The notes below the pieces were generated by a model that had not been told where the DNA came from, ran no database searches, and was given only the letters and a program-made list of their open reading frames with translations. DNA of 11,504 bases from Rubrobacter sp. (lineage in GTDB: Bacteria; Actinomycetota; Rubrobacteria; Rubrobacterales; Rubrobacteraceae). The stretch lies in assembly GCA_013815575.1 (NCBI GenBank), contig JACDFX010000017.1, positions 1 to 11,504 on the forward strand, written 5' to 3'. Within the stretch, counting starts at the first letter, position 1, and every line of letters starts with the position of its first letter. The translations under genes were made by a program, and so were the position numbers. Positions 1 to 6,557 of this stretch are shown here, in pieces.

Positions 1-574
1 CTTCCAGGATGTCTTTGCGCGAGAAGAGCGAGTACCCCTCCTCGTTGGCAGGAATCGACCACAGCTTGCCCCGCCACCGGTTCACCCCGAGCGCCGCCGG
101 GTAGAAGTCGTCGAGGTCGTAGTCGGCACTCGTGAGCGCCTTGTTCTCGATGTAGGCGTCGAGCGGCTCGCTCCAGCCGGGCGCCGCGAACTCCCAGTTG
201 TTGGGCGGCCCGCTCATGAATGCGTCGTAGTTGCCCTTGCCCGTCGAGAGGTCGGTCCTGAGCTTCTGGAAGAACTCCTCCTCCGGCAGCGTGTCGTACT
301 GGACCTTTATGCCGGTCTTTTTCTCGAAGTTCCCAAGCTCCTTGATGAACGAATCAGCCATCGGGTGCTTGGCGAAGAGCACGTTAATGGTCTTGCCCTT
401 CTCCCGCGTCCACGAGAACTCGCCCTTGACCTTGGACGGGTTCTGCCCGCCAGAGCGCTCCTGCGCGAAATCCACCCCGCAACCAGCCAGGCCAAGCGCC
501 GCCGCCCCAGCCCCGACGCCCTTCAGGAAGTCCCGGCGGCGGATCCTGCGCAACCCCATTCTCTCTTCCCGCAT
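1..574 (-). CDS. Sugar ABC transporter substrate-binding lipoprotein, family 1 (partial, N-terminal part)
   Basis: This is the first 191 or so residues of an extracellular solute-binding protein of the MalE-like family 1 (CUT1 sugar importers); the C-terminus lies left of the window. The ATG at 574 is chosen because AAGGAG (585-580) sits 5 bases ahead; an in-frame ATG at 559 is an alternative. The N-terminus carries a twin-arginine signal (RRRDFLKG, residues 12-19) and a lipobox LAGC ending at Cys32, so the protein is probably exported folded by Tat and lipid-anchored outside the membrane. The mature part has family features: an early strand INVLFAKHP, then FEKKTGIKVQYDTLPEEEF, then a YDAFMSG stretch. 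It is divergent from the DeoR gene, a usual place for the target operon of such a repressor. The permease genes would be expected further left. The exact sugar is not readable. Confidence 0.88.
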   Translation of the reverse strand, partial: MREERMGLRRIRRRDFLKGVGAGAAALGLAGCGVDFAQERSGGQNPSKVKGEFSWTREKGKTINVLFAKHPMADSFIKELGNFEKKTGIKVQYDTLPEEEFFQKLRTDLSTGKGNYDAFMSGPPNNWEFAAPGWSEPLDAYIENKALTSADYDLDDFYPAALGVNRWRGKLWSIPANEEGYSLFSRKDILE

Positions 575-942
575 CCCTTCTCCTTCCCCGGACCACCCAA
601 ACGAAGCGGTCCCTAGAATTCCCCGTAACCGTCAGCCCTCGATGCCGAAAAAGCTCACGAGAAGCCAGAGCCCACGACCCACGTCCTACCGGTCGCCCGA
701 ACGCTTCCCGCCAACGTCCTCTCACCCCACTCTCGTAACGTATACCCCTATTATTATCGTAAATGATGAAATAATCTCATGTCAAGAGCCTATTCTTTGA
801 AGTTTTTGCCTATCGTACGAAGCCGGGCAGGAGTTCTGCGGGCATGTAGAATCGTTTTGCCTGTCTTGTTGCGTGCGGTAGAAGGGGGTTTGGGATCTTC
901 GATTTGGCTGGAGATAGGTCTGGCAGGGGTAGCGTCGGGCGG
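575..942. other. Divergent intergenic region between binding-protein and DeoR genes
   Basis: About 370 bases separate the two divergent genes. I see no credible coding frame here: frames that cross it have no family resemblance and no ribosome binding site. The stretch 741-800 is strikingly AT-rich compared with its surroundings and holds a leftward promoter candidate and a short inverted repeat (ATTATT at 750-755, AATAAT at 770-775). The motif TCGTA occurs at 733, 757 and 813, the last inside the perfect palindrome TCGTACGA (813-820). A TAGAAT hexamer at 847-852 could be a rightward -10 but has no good -35. These are the likely control elements for both genes. Confidence 0.55.
756..785 (-). 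promoter_or_regulatory. Candidate leftward promoter for the family-1 sugar-binding protein gene
   Basis: Read on the minus strand, a perfect TTGACA (785-780) is followed after 18 bases by TACGAT (761-756), which matches four of six -10 bases. Transcription would start near 749 and leave an untranslated leader of about 175 bases before the ATG at 574. The inverted repeat ATTATT...AATAAT (750-775) covers the spacer and -10, a position where a bound repressor would block initiation. DeoR control is inferred from the neighbouring gene only. Confidence 0.45.
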
Positions 943-1701
943 GTGGCGGAGCGTCAGGCGCGGGTGGCGGAGCACGTGTTGGAGAAGGGTTCGGCCGGGA
1001 TCAAGGACCTCACGAGCCTTTTCGGGGTGAGCCTCATAACGATTCACCGCGACCTCGACGAGTTGGAGCGTCAGGGCATCCTGCGGAAGTTGCGGGGGCA
1101 CGTGACGGCCCAGCCGTCGAGCCGTTTCGACAGCAGCGTGCGCTACAGGCTCAGGACGGCCACGGCGGACAAAGAGGCGCTGGCGAGGGCCGCGCTCGCC
1201 GAGGTCAGGCCCGGCGACTCGGTGATACTCGACGAATCGACCACGGCGCTCATGGCGGCGAGGCTGTTGCCGGAGAAGAGCCCCGTCACCGTCATAACCA
1301 ACTTCATGATGGCTATGAACGAGCTGCACGGGGTGAGGGGGGTAGACCTGATCATGCTCGGCGGCGAGTACCTGCCCGCCCTGGAAGCTTTCGGCGGCGC
1401 GGTCTGCGAAGCCTCCCTCTCCGTCGTGCGCGCCGACGTCGTCCTCATGTCCACCTCGGCCGTCTCAGGCTGCTTCGCCCTGCACCAAGACGGGGAGATA
1501 ATGCGCGGCAAACGCGCCATGATGAACTCCGCCAAACGCCGCGTCCTCCTCGTGGACCACACCAAGTTCGACAAAGTCGCCCTCCACCGCCTCGCCCACC
1601 TCAGCGAGTTCGACCTCGTAATAGTTGACGCGAAAGTCGGCGACGACCAACTCGAAGAACTTCGCGAAAACAAAATAGCTTTCAAGGTCGCCTCCCCGTA
1701 G
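943..1701 (+). CDS. DeoR-family transcriptional repressor of sugar metabolism
   Basis: A DeoR/GlpR-type regulator of about 252 residues, the usual family length. The N-terminal winged helix-turn-helix covers residues 4-55, with the recognition segment VSLITIHRDL at 29-38 (the family norm is VS..TIRRDL). The C-terminal effector domain follows: RPGDSVILDESTT (89-101) corresponds to the family's sugar-phosphate-binding DxGTT loop, and later come MLGGEY and FGGAVCE segments. Such repressors normally release DNA when they bind a phosphorylated sugar. The start is uncertain: GTG 943 gives the typical beginning MAERQARV, while an in-frame TTG at 904 would add 13 residues; neither has a well-placed ribosome binding site. 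It probably controls the divergent family-1 importer. It is followed by 62 bases and then the separately promoted GntR operon. Confidence 0.88.
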   Translation: MAERQARVAEHVLEKGSAGIKDLTSLFGVSLITIHRDLDELERQGILRKLRGHVTAQPSSRFDSSVRYRLRTATADKEALARAALAEVRPGDSVILDESTTALMAARLLPEKSPVTVITNFMMAMNELHGVRGVDLIMLGGEYLPALEAFGGAVCEASLSVVRADVVLMSTSAVSGCFALHQDGEIMRGKRAMMNSAKRRVLLVDHTKFDKVALHRLAHLSEFDLVIVDAKVGDDQLEELRENKIAFKVASP

Positions 1702-1726
1702 CAACAACGAGAAGCTGAAGCCTGAT

Positions 1727-1755
1727 TTGACATGCATTCCGATTGGTATGACAAT
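1727..1755 (+). promoter_or_regulatory. Promoter P1 of the GntR-TIM barrel-dehydratase-SDR operon
   Basis: A perfect -35 TTGACA (1727-1732), a 17-base spacer and a -10 GACAAT (1750-1755, four of six consensus bases). The same hexamers with the same spacing recur at 5370-5398 in front of the importer operon, which strongly supports both. Predicted initiation is at about 1762, immediately before the GTG start of the regulator gene at 1764. Confidence 0.75.
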
Positions 1756-1759
1756 GCTG
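1742..1759 (+). promoter_or_regulatory. Putative GntR (FadR-type) operator, copy 1
   Basis: The sequence attggtatgacaatgctg is identical to 5385-5402. Its core TGGTATGACAA (1744-1754) fits TnGTnnnACnA, the known operator pattern of FadR-subfamily GntR regulators, and overlaps the -10 of P1. A bound regulator would therefore occlude RNA polymerase. The adjacent gene encodes a FadR-type protein, so autorepression is the natural inference; binding has not been shown. Confidence 0.7.
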
Positions 1760-1763
1760 CCGG

Positions 1764-2492
1764 GTGAAGGATAGGGTTCAGCGGACGAGGCTCAGGGACC
1801 GGGCGGCGGAGCAGCTCCTGGACATGGTGATCTCCGGCGGTCTTCGGCCGGGTGAGCGCCTTCCACCGGAGCGTGAGCTGTGCGAGCGCCTCGGCGTGAG
1901 CCGTACCGTCGTCCGCGAGGCCTTGAACCTCGTGGAGGCCCGCGGGCTCGTAAGCATCGAGCACGGCCGGGGGGCGGTGGTCAGCGGCGGTGAGCCGAAG
2001 GCCGTGCGCGACACTCTGGGGCTGTTGCTGAGGGTCCAGCCGAAGACGTTGTGGGAGCTTCTGGAGATGCGCGGCATCCTGGAGGTCGAGGTCGCGGGCC
2101 TCGCAGCCGGGCGCGCCGGCCCCGGGGATGTGGAAGATATGCGCATCCAGGTAGAGAGGATGCGTAGCTCCATCGATTCACCCGAGGGGTACGTTGACGC
2201 CGACGTGGAGTTCCACGCGCTGCTGGCCCGCGCGGCGCGAAACGGGGTGTTGCTCACGATGCTGGAGCCCGTGGTTGACCTGTTGCGGGCCAGCCGCCGG
2301 GTCAGCGCCGCCCGTCCCGGCAACGCGCAGCGGGCGCTTCTAGAACACGAACGGATACTCGACTGCGTGAGGTCCGGCGACGCGGAGGAGGCGCGGCGGG
2401 AGATGCGCGCGCACCTCGCGAACACCGCGAGGGACATCGAGGCGGCCATTCGGGAGGGGATGTTGGAAAGCGGGGAGAAGGAGAGCACATGA
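1764..2492 (+). CDS. GntR-family regulator, FadR subfamily (FCD domain)
   Basis: A 242-residue transcription factor. The N-terminal winged helix (residues 8-75) has the GntR hallmarks LRPGERLPPERELCERLGVS, then RTVVREAL and LVEARGLV. The all-helical FCD effector domain follows (about 95-230). Its expected metal-binding residues are present: D147 and H151 (DVEFH), H195 (LEHERI) and H217 (MRAHL). Such domains usually bind organic or sugar acids, which fits a pathway passing through an aldonate. The GTG start lies only 8 bases after the -10 of P1, and an in-frame stop at 1749 rules out an upstream start, so the mRNA is nearly leaderless. The stop overlaps the next ATG by four bases. It probably regulates this operon and the importer operon through the shared 18-bp site. 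Confidence 0.92.
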   Translation: MKDRVQRTRLRDRAAEQLLDMVISGGLRPGERLPPERELCERLGVSRTVVREALNLVEARGLVSIEHGRGAVVSGGEPKAVRDTLGLLLRVQPKTLWELLEMRGILEVEVAGLAAGRAGPGDVEDMRIQVERMRSSIDSPEGYVDADVEFHALLARAARNGVLLTMLEPVVDLLRASRRVSAARPGNAQRALLEHERILDCVRSGDAEEARREMRAHLANTARDIEAAIREGMLESGEKEST

Positions 2493-3424
2493 GAGCCCAC
2501 GAACTTCTATCCGGCCTGGGGTTGCCGGAGAAGGACCTCTACGACCTGCCCGACTCGGGGAAGAGGTTCCCGGACGGGGCGCAGTACCGCGTCGAGATCC
2601 CGAGCGTCGAAGGCCCCCGCGTCCTCGAAGCGGTCCTGGACGAGGCGGAAAGAAGGGAGGTTCAACTCCACCGCGTCTCCCAGGGCTCCGGCATCATGCT
2701 CCTCACCGATGCCGAGATACTCGAGATGTGCGTTATGGCCCGGGAGGCCGGGCTGGAGCTCTCGCTCTTCGTCGGGCCGCGCGCCTCGTGGGAGACCGGG
2801 GCCGCCAGCGTCTCGAGCGCGGGCAAGGTGCTTGGCGCCCAGCATCGGGGCCAGGATCAGCTCGCCTACGCCCTCGAAGACGTGCTTCGGGGCGTGAGCC
2901 TGGGGCTGCGGGGCGTGCTCGTGGCGGATGCCGGCCTGCTTTGGGTGTTGCGCGACCTCAAGGCGAAGGGCGAGTTGCCGGAGGACCTCGTCGTCAAGGT
3001 CTCCGTCCAGCTCGCGGCGGCCAACGCGGCGGCGGTCAGGACGATGGAGGACCTCGGGGCCGGGACGTACAACACGCCGACCGACCTCTCGCTGGCACAG
3101 TTGGCGGCCATCCGGGCCGTTTCCGGCCTGCCGCTCGACGTGTACGTCGAGGCGCCCGACGACTTCGGGGGGTTCGTCAGGCACTACGAGATCCCGGACC
3201 TCGTCCGCGTCGCCGCCCCGGTCTTCGTCAAGTTCGGCCTCCGAAACGCGCCGAACATCTACCCGAGCGGCACGCACCTGGAGGCGACGGCGATAGCCCT
3301 TGGAAGGGAGCGGGTCCGGCGGGCGGAGATCGGGCTCTCCATGCTCGACCGCTACTTTCCGGAGGCCGAGACCACGGAGAGGGGGGCCGTATTCCCCGGC
3401 ATCCCCGCAAAGGAGAAGGCATGA
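2489..3424 (+). CDS. TIM-barrel protein of unknown function (U32-peptidase-like fold)
   Basis: A soluble 311-residue protein whose alternating strands and helices suggest a TIM barrel. Conspicuous blocks at strand ends are YRVEIPS (33-39), HRVSQGSG (61-68), LSLFVGPRASWETGA (91-105), VLVAD (143-147), VVKVSVQ (168-174), NTPTDLS (195-201), EAPDDFGGFVR (221-231) and KFGLRNAPNIYPSG (248-261). I associate this pattern with proteins loosely labelled U32 family peptidase, but I do not see the cysteine-containing U32 signature and would not call it a protease. No signal peptide or membrane segment is present. AAGGAG (2478-2483) precedes the ATG, which overlaps the regulator's stop (ATGA); its own stop overlaps the dehydratase start the same way. 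This coupling suggests a step or accessory role in the sugar-acid pathway. The function is unknown. Confidence 0.8.
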   Translation: MRAHELLSGLGLPEKDLYDLPDSGKRFPDGAQYRVEIPSVEGPRVLEAVLDEAERREVQLHRVSQGSGIMLLTDAEILEMCVMAREAGLELSLFVGPRASWETGAASVSSAGKVLGAQHRGQDQLAYALEDVLRGVSLGLRGVLVADAGLLWVLRDLKAKGELPEDLVVKVSVQLAAANAAAVRTMEDLGAGTYNTPTDLSLAQLAAIRAVSGLPLDVYVEAPDDFGGFVRHYEIPDLVRVAAPVFVKFGLRNAPNIYPSGTHLEATAIALGRERVRRAEIGLSMLDRYFPEAETTERGAVFPGIPAKEKA

Positions 3425-4584
3425 AGATCACGCACGCCGAGACCTTCGTCGTCGGCACGGAATGGCGCAACCTGACCATCGTAAGGGTCCACACGGACGA
3501 TGGCCTGACCGGCCTCGGCGAGGCCAGGATGGTCAACCACACCGACGCCCTGGTCGGGTATCTGGCGGAGGCCATCCCGAGACACCTCGTCGGCCACGAC
3601 CCGTTCCGCATCGAAGACCTCGTGAAGAAGATGGGCCGCGACGACTTCTCGCGCGCCGGAGAGGTGATGAGCAGCGGCATCGCGATGTTCGAGACGGCCT
3701 GCTGGGACATCGTCGGCAAGGCCCTGAACCAGCCCGTCTACAACCTGCTCGGCGGACCCGTCCGGGACAAAATAAAAGCCTACGCCAACGGCTGGTACCG
3801 GGTCGAACGGACGCCGGAAGAGTTCCACGCCGCCGCCAAGAAGGTGGTCGAGAGGGGCTACAAGGCGCTGAAGCTCGACCCCTTCGGCCCCGGTCATTAC
3901 GAGATGGAGCGGGGGGAGAAGCTGAAGGCCGTCGCGCTCGTCGAGGCGGTCAGGGACTCTATCGGGCCGGAGCCCGAGATCCTGCTGGAGATGCACGGCC
4001 GCTTCTCCCCCGCCACCGCCATCGAGATGGCCCAGATGCTGGAACCGTTCGGGTTGGGCTGGGTGGAAGAACCCGTCCCTCCGGTAAACCTGAAGGCGCT
4101 CAAGAAGGCCTCGGACGGCATCAACTCGACCGTCGCCACCGGCGAGCGCATCCACCAGCGATTGGAGTACCGCGAGGTCTTCGAGCTGCAGGCGGCGGAC
4201 GTGATACAGCCGGACATAAGCCACATCGGCGGCCTGCTGGAGACCAAGAAGCTCGCGGCGTGGGCCGACGCGTACTACATGACCGTCGCGCCGCACAACG
4301 TTGGAGGCCAGATAAACACCGCCGCGGCCCTCCACCTGGCCGCCACGACGACGAACTTCCGCATCCAGGAGTACTTCAACGACTTCGCCGACCCCTGGGT
4401 GCGAGAAACCGCCCCGGGCCTCCCTGAAGTCGTAGATGGCTACTTCGATCTCCCCAAAGGCCCCGGCCTCGGCATCGAGCTCGACGATGACGTCATAGCC
4501 GCCCACCCGAAACAGGACGTCCACTTTAACCTCTTCGCGGAGGGCTGGGAGAAGCGGGAGACGACGAAAACTCCGGGCACCTGA
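3421..4584 (+). CDS. Enolase-superfamily sugar-acid dehydratase (mandelate racemase/muconate lactonizing type)
   Basis: A 387-residue enzyme of the mandelate racemase subgroup, likely a galactonate/gluconate/arabinonate-type dehydratase that turns an aldonic acid into its 2-keto-3-deoxy form. The N-terminal capping domain (1-120) precedes a modified TIM barrel. Visible catalytic parts are K151 in LKLDPFG, metal ligands E190 (LLEMHGRF), E216 (WVEEP) and E242 (ATGERI), and the His-Asp dyad D265 (QPDISHIGG) with H292 (VAPHNVGG). E317 (IQEYF) is the usual closing residue. The first ligand is Glu where many members have Asp. The ATG at 3421 has AAAGGAG 5 bases ahead and overlaps the upstream stop (ATGA); the frame stays open far upstream, but only as a shadow of the TIM-barrel gene. 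Its stop shares one base with the next start. Substrate chirality cannot be assigned. Confidence 0.92.
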   Translation: MKITHAETFVVGTEWRNLTIVRVHTDDGLTGLGEARMVNHTDALVGYLAEAIPRHLVGHDPFRIEDLVKKMGRDDFSRAGEVMSSGIAMFETACWDIVGKALNQPVYNLLGGPVRDKIKAYANGWYRVERTPEEFHAAAKKVVERGYKALKLDPFGPGHYEMERGEKLKAVALVEAVRDSIGPEPEILLEMHGRFSPATAIEMAQMLEPFGLGWVEEPVPPVNLKALKKASDGINSTVATGERIHQRLEYREVFELQAADVIQPDISHIGGLLETKKLAAWADAYYMTVAPHNVGGQINTAAALHLAATTTNFRIQEYFNDFADPWVRETAPGLPEVVDGYFDLPKGPGLGIELDDDVIAAHPKQDVHFNLFAEGWEKRETTKTPGT

Positions 4585-5354
4585 TGGCCGCCCTCTCGAA
4601 CAAGAAGGCGCTCGTCACCGGCGCCGGCATGGGCATCGGCCAGGGCATCGCCATCGAACTCGCCCGTCAGGGCGCGGAGGTAGCCGTCCACTACGCCCAC
4701 ACCGAACCGGAGGAGACGGTCTCCGAGATAGAAGGGCTCGGCGGCCAGGCCTTCACCGTCCAGGGGGATCTGAGCCGGGTCCGGGAGTGCGAGCGGGTCG
4801 TGGACGAGGCGGCCGGCGCTTTAGGCGGGCTCGACACGCTGGTCAACAACGCGGGCGTCACGAAGGCCCTGGACTTCCTGGATACCGACGAGGAGACCTA
4901 CGACTCGCTCTTCGACCTGAACATGAAGGGGTACTTCTTTCTGGCGCGGCGGGCGGTGCCGTTCATGCGGGAGCGGGGCGGCGGGAGCATCGTGAACATC
5001 ACCTCCATCCACGGTTTCGCGGGGTTGCCCCGGCACACGGCCTACGCGTCCACCAAGGGCGCGATCAACGCCTTCACCCGCCAACTCGCGATAGAGCTCA
5101 CGGACGAGGGCGTCCGCGTGAACGCCGTAGGCCCCGGCGTCATCGAGGTCCCCCGCTACTTCGACGACCCGGGCTACTCCTCGGAGTTCGGCGACACCCT
5201 CGTCCCCTGGGGCCGCGTCGGACGCCCGAAGGACATAGGACCCACGGTCGCCTTCCTCGTCTCCGACGCCGCGGACTTCGTCACGGGCCAGATCCTCTAC
5301 GCCGACGGTGGAACCACCGCCCGGATGGGCCTCTGGTGGGAACAGGAAGATTAG
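4584..5354 (+). CDS. Short-chain dehydrogenase/reductase, probable aldose 1-dehydrogenase
   Basis: A complete classical SDR of 256 residues. The nucleotide-binding motif TGAGMGIG is at 12-19, NNAG at 88-91, the structural Asn at 113 (LNMKG), and the catalytic Ser141, Tyr154 and Lys158 (YASTK). The C-terminal GQILYADGG segment is typical. The enzyme oxidises or reduces a carbonyl/hydroxyl using NAD(P). In this setting oxidation of an aldose to its lactone is the most economical role, with oxidation of a later intermediate as the alternative; this is inference from neighbours. The ATG shares one base with the preceding stop (TGATG) and has no strong ribosome binding site nearby, so it is probably translated by reinitiation. 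It is the last gene of the first operon. Confidence 0.9.
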   Translation: MAALSNKKALVTGAGMGIGQGIAIELARQGAEVAVHYAHTEPEETVSEIEGLGGQAFTVQGDLSRVRECERVVDEAAGALGGLDTLVNNAGVTKALDFLDTDEETYDSLFDLNMKGYFFLARRAVPFMRERGGGSIVNITSIHGFAGLPRHTAYASTKGAINAFTRQLAIELTDEGVRVNAVGPGVIEVPRYFDDPGYSSEFGDTLVPWGRVGRPKDIGPTVAFLVSDAADFVTGQILYADGGTTARMGLWWEQED

Positions 5355-5369
5355 ACATTGCTTAGTCTC

Positions 5370-5398
5370 TTGACACGGATGCATATTGGTATGACAAT
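5370..5398 (+). promoter_or_regulatory. Promoter P2 of the importer operon
   Basis: TTGACA (5370-5375), 17 bases, then GACAAT (5393-5398), the same architecture as P1. Initiation is expected near 5405, giving a leader of about 40 bases that contains the AGGGGTG ribosome binding site (5434-5440) of the binding-protein gene. It lies just 15 bases after the stop of the dehydrogenase gene, so the importer genes have their own promoter even if some readthrough occurs. Confidence 0.75.
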
Positions 5399-5402
5399 GC
5401 TG
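5385..5402 (+). promoter_or_regulatory. Putative GntR (FadR-type) operator, copy 2
   Basis: Second exact copy of attggtatgacaatgctg (first at 1742-1759). The core TGGTATGACAA (5387-5397) fits TnGTnnnACnA and overlaps the -10 of P2. The match of both sequence and position between two promoters, with otherwise different surroundings, argues for a bound regulator, most likely the GntR protein encoded from 1764. Confidence 0.7.
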
Positions 5403-5444
5403 GACGGGAAAGGTTTTCGCACAAAGAAGAGATAGGGGTGGCGT

Positions 5445-6542
5445 ATGGGCGGGCGTGGATCCGACGCGGTTGGTTTCGGCAACCTCAGGTTGGGACGGCG
5501 ACAGTTTCTGGCGGGGGGTGCCCTGGCGTCGGCGGGGTTGTTGCTCGCCGGGTGCCGGCAGGAGGCGCAGCAGGCGAGCCAGGGCGGGGCTGGCGGTTCC
5601 GGCGGCAACTTCCCGGACACGCCCGAGTACAACTTCGTCTTCGTCAACCACGTGACGACCAACCCGTTCTTCGTGCCCACGCAGTACGGGATAGAGGACG
5701 CGGAGGCGTTGCTCGGAACGAAGTCGCAGTGGACGGGGTCTGAGGCCTCGGTCGTGAGGGAGATGGTGGGGGCGATGGACTCGGCCATCTCGGGGAACGC
5801 CGATGGGATCGCGGTGGCGATCGTCGATCCTGAGGCGTTCAATGATCCCATCCAGCGGGCGCTGGACCAGGATATACCGGTGATCGCCTACAACGCGGAC
5901 GGCAAGGCCGGGCAGGACAACCCGGCGCTGGCGTACGTCGGGCAGGACCTGTTCCAGTCCGGGGTTGAGATGGGAAACAGGATCGTCCAGATCGTGGACG
6001 AGGGACTGGTGGCGCTCTTTATCGCGACGCCGGGCCTGCTCAACATCCAGCCGCGCATCGACGGGGCGAGGCAGGCCATTGAAGACTCCGGGGCGAACAT
6101 CGAGATTCAGCAGGTGACGACCGGCGCCGAGTTGCCGGAGGAGCGCTCCAGGATAGAGGCCTGGTACAACGGCCACCAGGACGTAGCCGGCATGTTCGCC
6201 GTGGACGCGGGGAGCACCCAGGGCGTGGCGCAGGTGATGGAGCAGGCAGGGCTCGCCGAGCAGGGCGTCAAGGCCGGCGGGTACGACCTATTGCCCGAGA
6301 TCCTCAAATTGATGAAAGCCGGACACATAGACTTCACCATCGACCAGCAGCCTTACTTGCAGGGCTTCCTGCCGATCATGCAGCTCTACTTGTACAAGAT
6401 CTCCGGCGGCGTCACGGGGCCGGCGGAGACGAACACGGGCCTGATCTTCGTCACGCCGGAGACCGTGGACCGCTACCTCGAGACCGAGTCGCGCTTCGAG
6501 GGTGACTCGGAGCAACAGAAGGTCGTGCAGGCGCCCGCCTAG
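5445..6542 (+). CDS. RbsB-like sugar-binding lipoprotein of a CUT2 ABC importer
   Basis: A 365-residue periplasmic-binding-protein-type-1 (ribose/galactose-binding like) receptor that delivers a monosaccharide to the permease. It has a twin-arginine signal (GRRQFLAGG, 17-25) and a lipobox LAGC ending at Cys37, so it is probably a Tat-exported, membrane-anchored lipoprotein. A Gly-rich linker follows, then the fold's usual elements: FVFVNHVTTNPFF, NADGIAVAIVDP, IPVIAYNAD, and the C-lobe MFAVDAGSTQGVAQ and IDFTIDQQPYLQG. The ATG at 5445 follows AGGGGTG with a 4-base gap. It begins the operon under P2, and the permease starts 15 bases after its stop. The pentose/hexose specificity cannot be told. 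Confidence 0.93.
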   Translation: MGGRGSDAVGFGNLRLGRRQFLAGGALASAGLLLAGCRQEAQQASQGGAGGSGGNFPDTPEYNFVFVNHVTTNPFFVPTQYGIEDAEALLGTKSQWTGSEASVVREMVGAMDSAISGNADGIAVAIVDPEAFNDPIQRALDQDIPVIAYNADGKAGQDNPALAYVGQDLFQSGVEMGNRIVQIVDEGLVALFIATPGLLNIQPRIDGARQAIEDSGANIEIQQVTTGAELPEERSRIEAWYNGHQDVAGMFAVDAGSTQGVAQVMEQAGLAEQGVKAGGYDLLPEILKLMKAGHIDFTIDQQPYLQGFLPIMQLYLYKISGGVTGPAETNTGLIFVTPETVDRYLETESRFEGDSEQQKVVQAPA

Positions 6543-6557
6543 AGACTGGGAGGAGTT

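Noticed and set aside
231..800. Plus-strand frame of 189 codons across the left gene and the intergenic region
   Set aside because: It is antisense to the Tat lipoprotein gene and continues through an AT-rich promoter region; the protein is Pro/Ser/Arg-rich with no domain.
2728..3420. Upstream extension of the dehydratase frame
   Set aside because: It overlaps the TIM-barrel gene and encodes Arg/Gly-rich low-complexity sequence; the ATG at 3421 has an ideal ribosome binding site and begins the family-typical N-terminus.
3352..4524. Long open frame of 390 codons on the minus strand
   Set aside because: It lies opposite the dehydratase gene, whose active-site residues are complete; its protein is low-complexity and unlike any family. 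Long antisense frames are expected in GC-rich coding DNA.
4821..6176. Open frame of 451 codons on the minus strand spanning the dehydrogenase end, P2 and the binding-protein gene
   Set aside because: It is antisense to two well-supported genes and crosses a promoter with a repeated operator; no recognisable domain.
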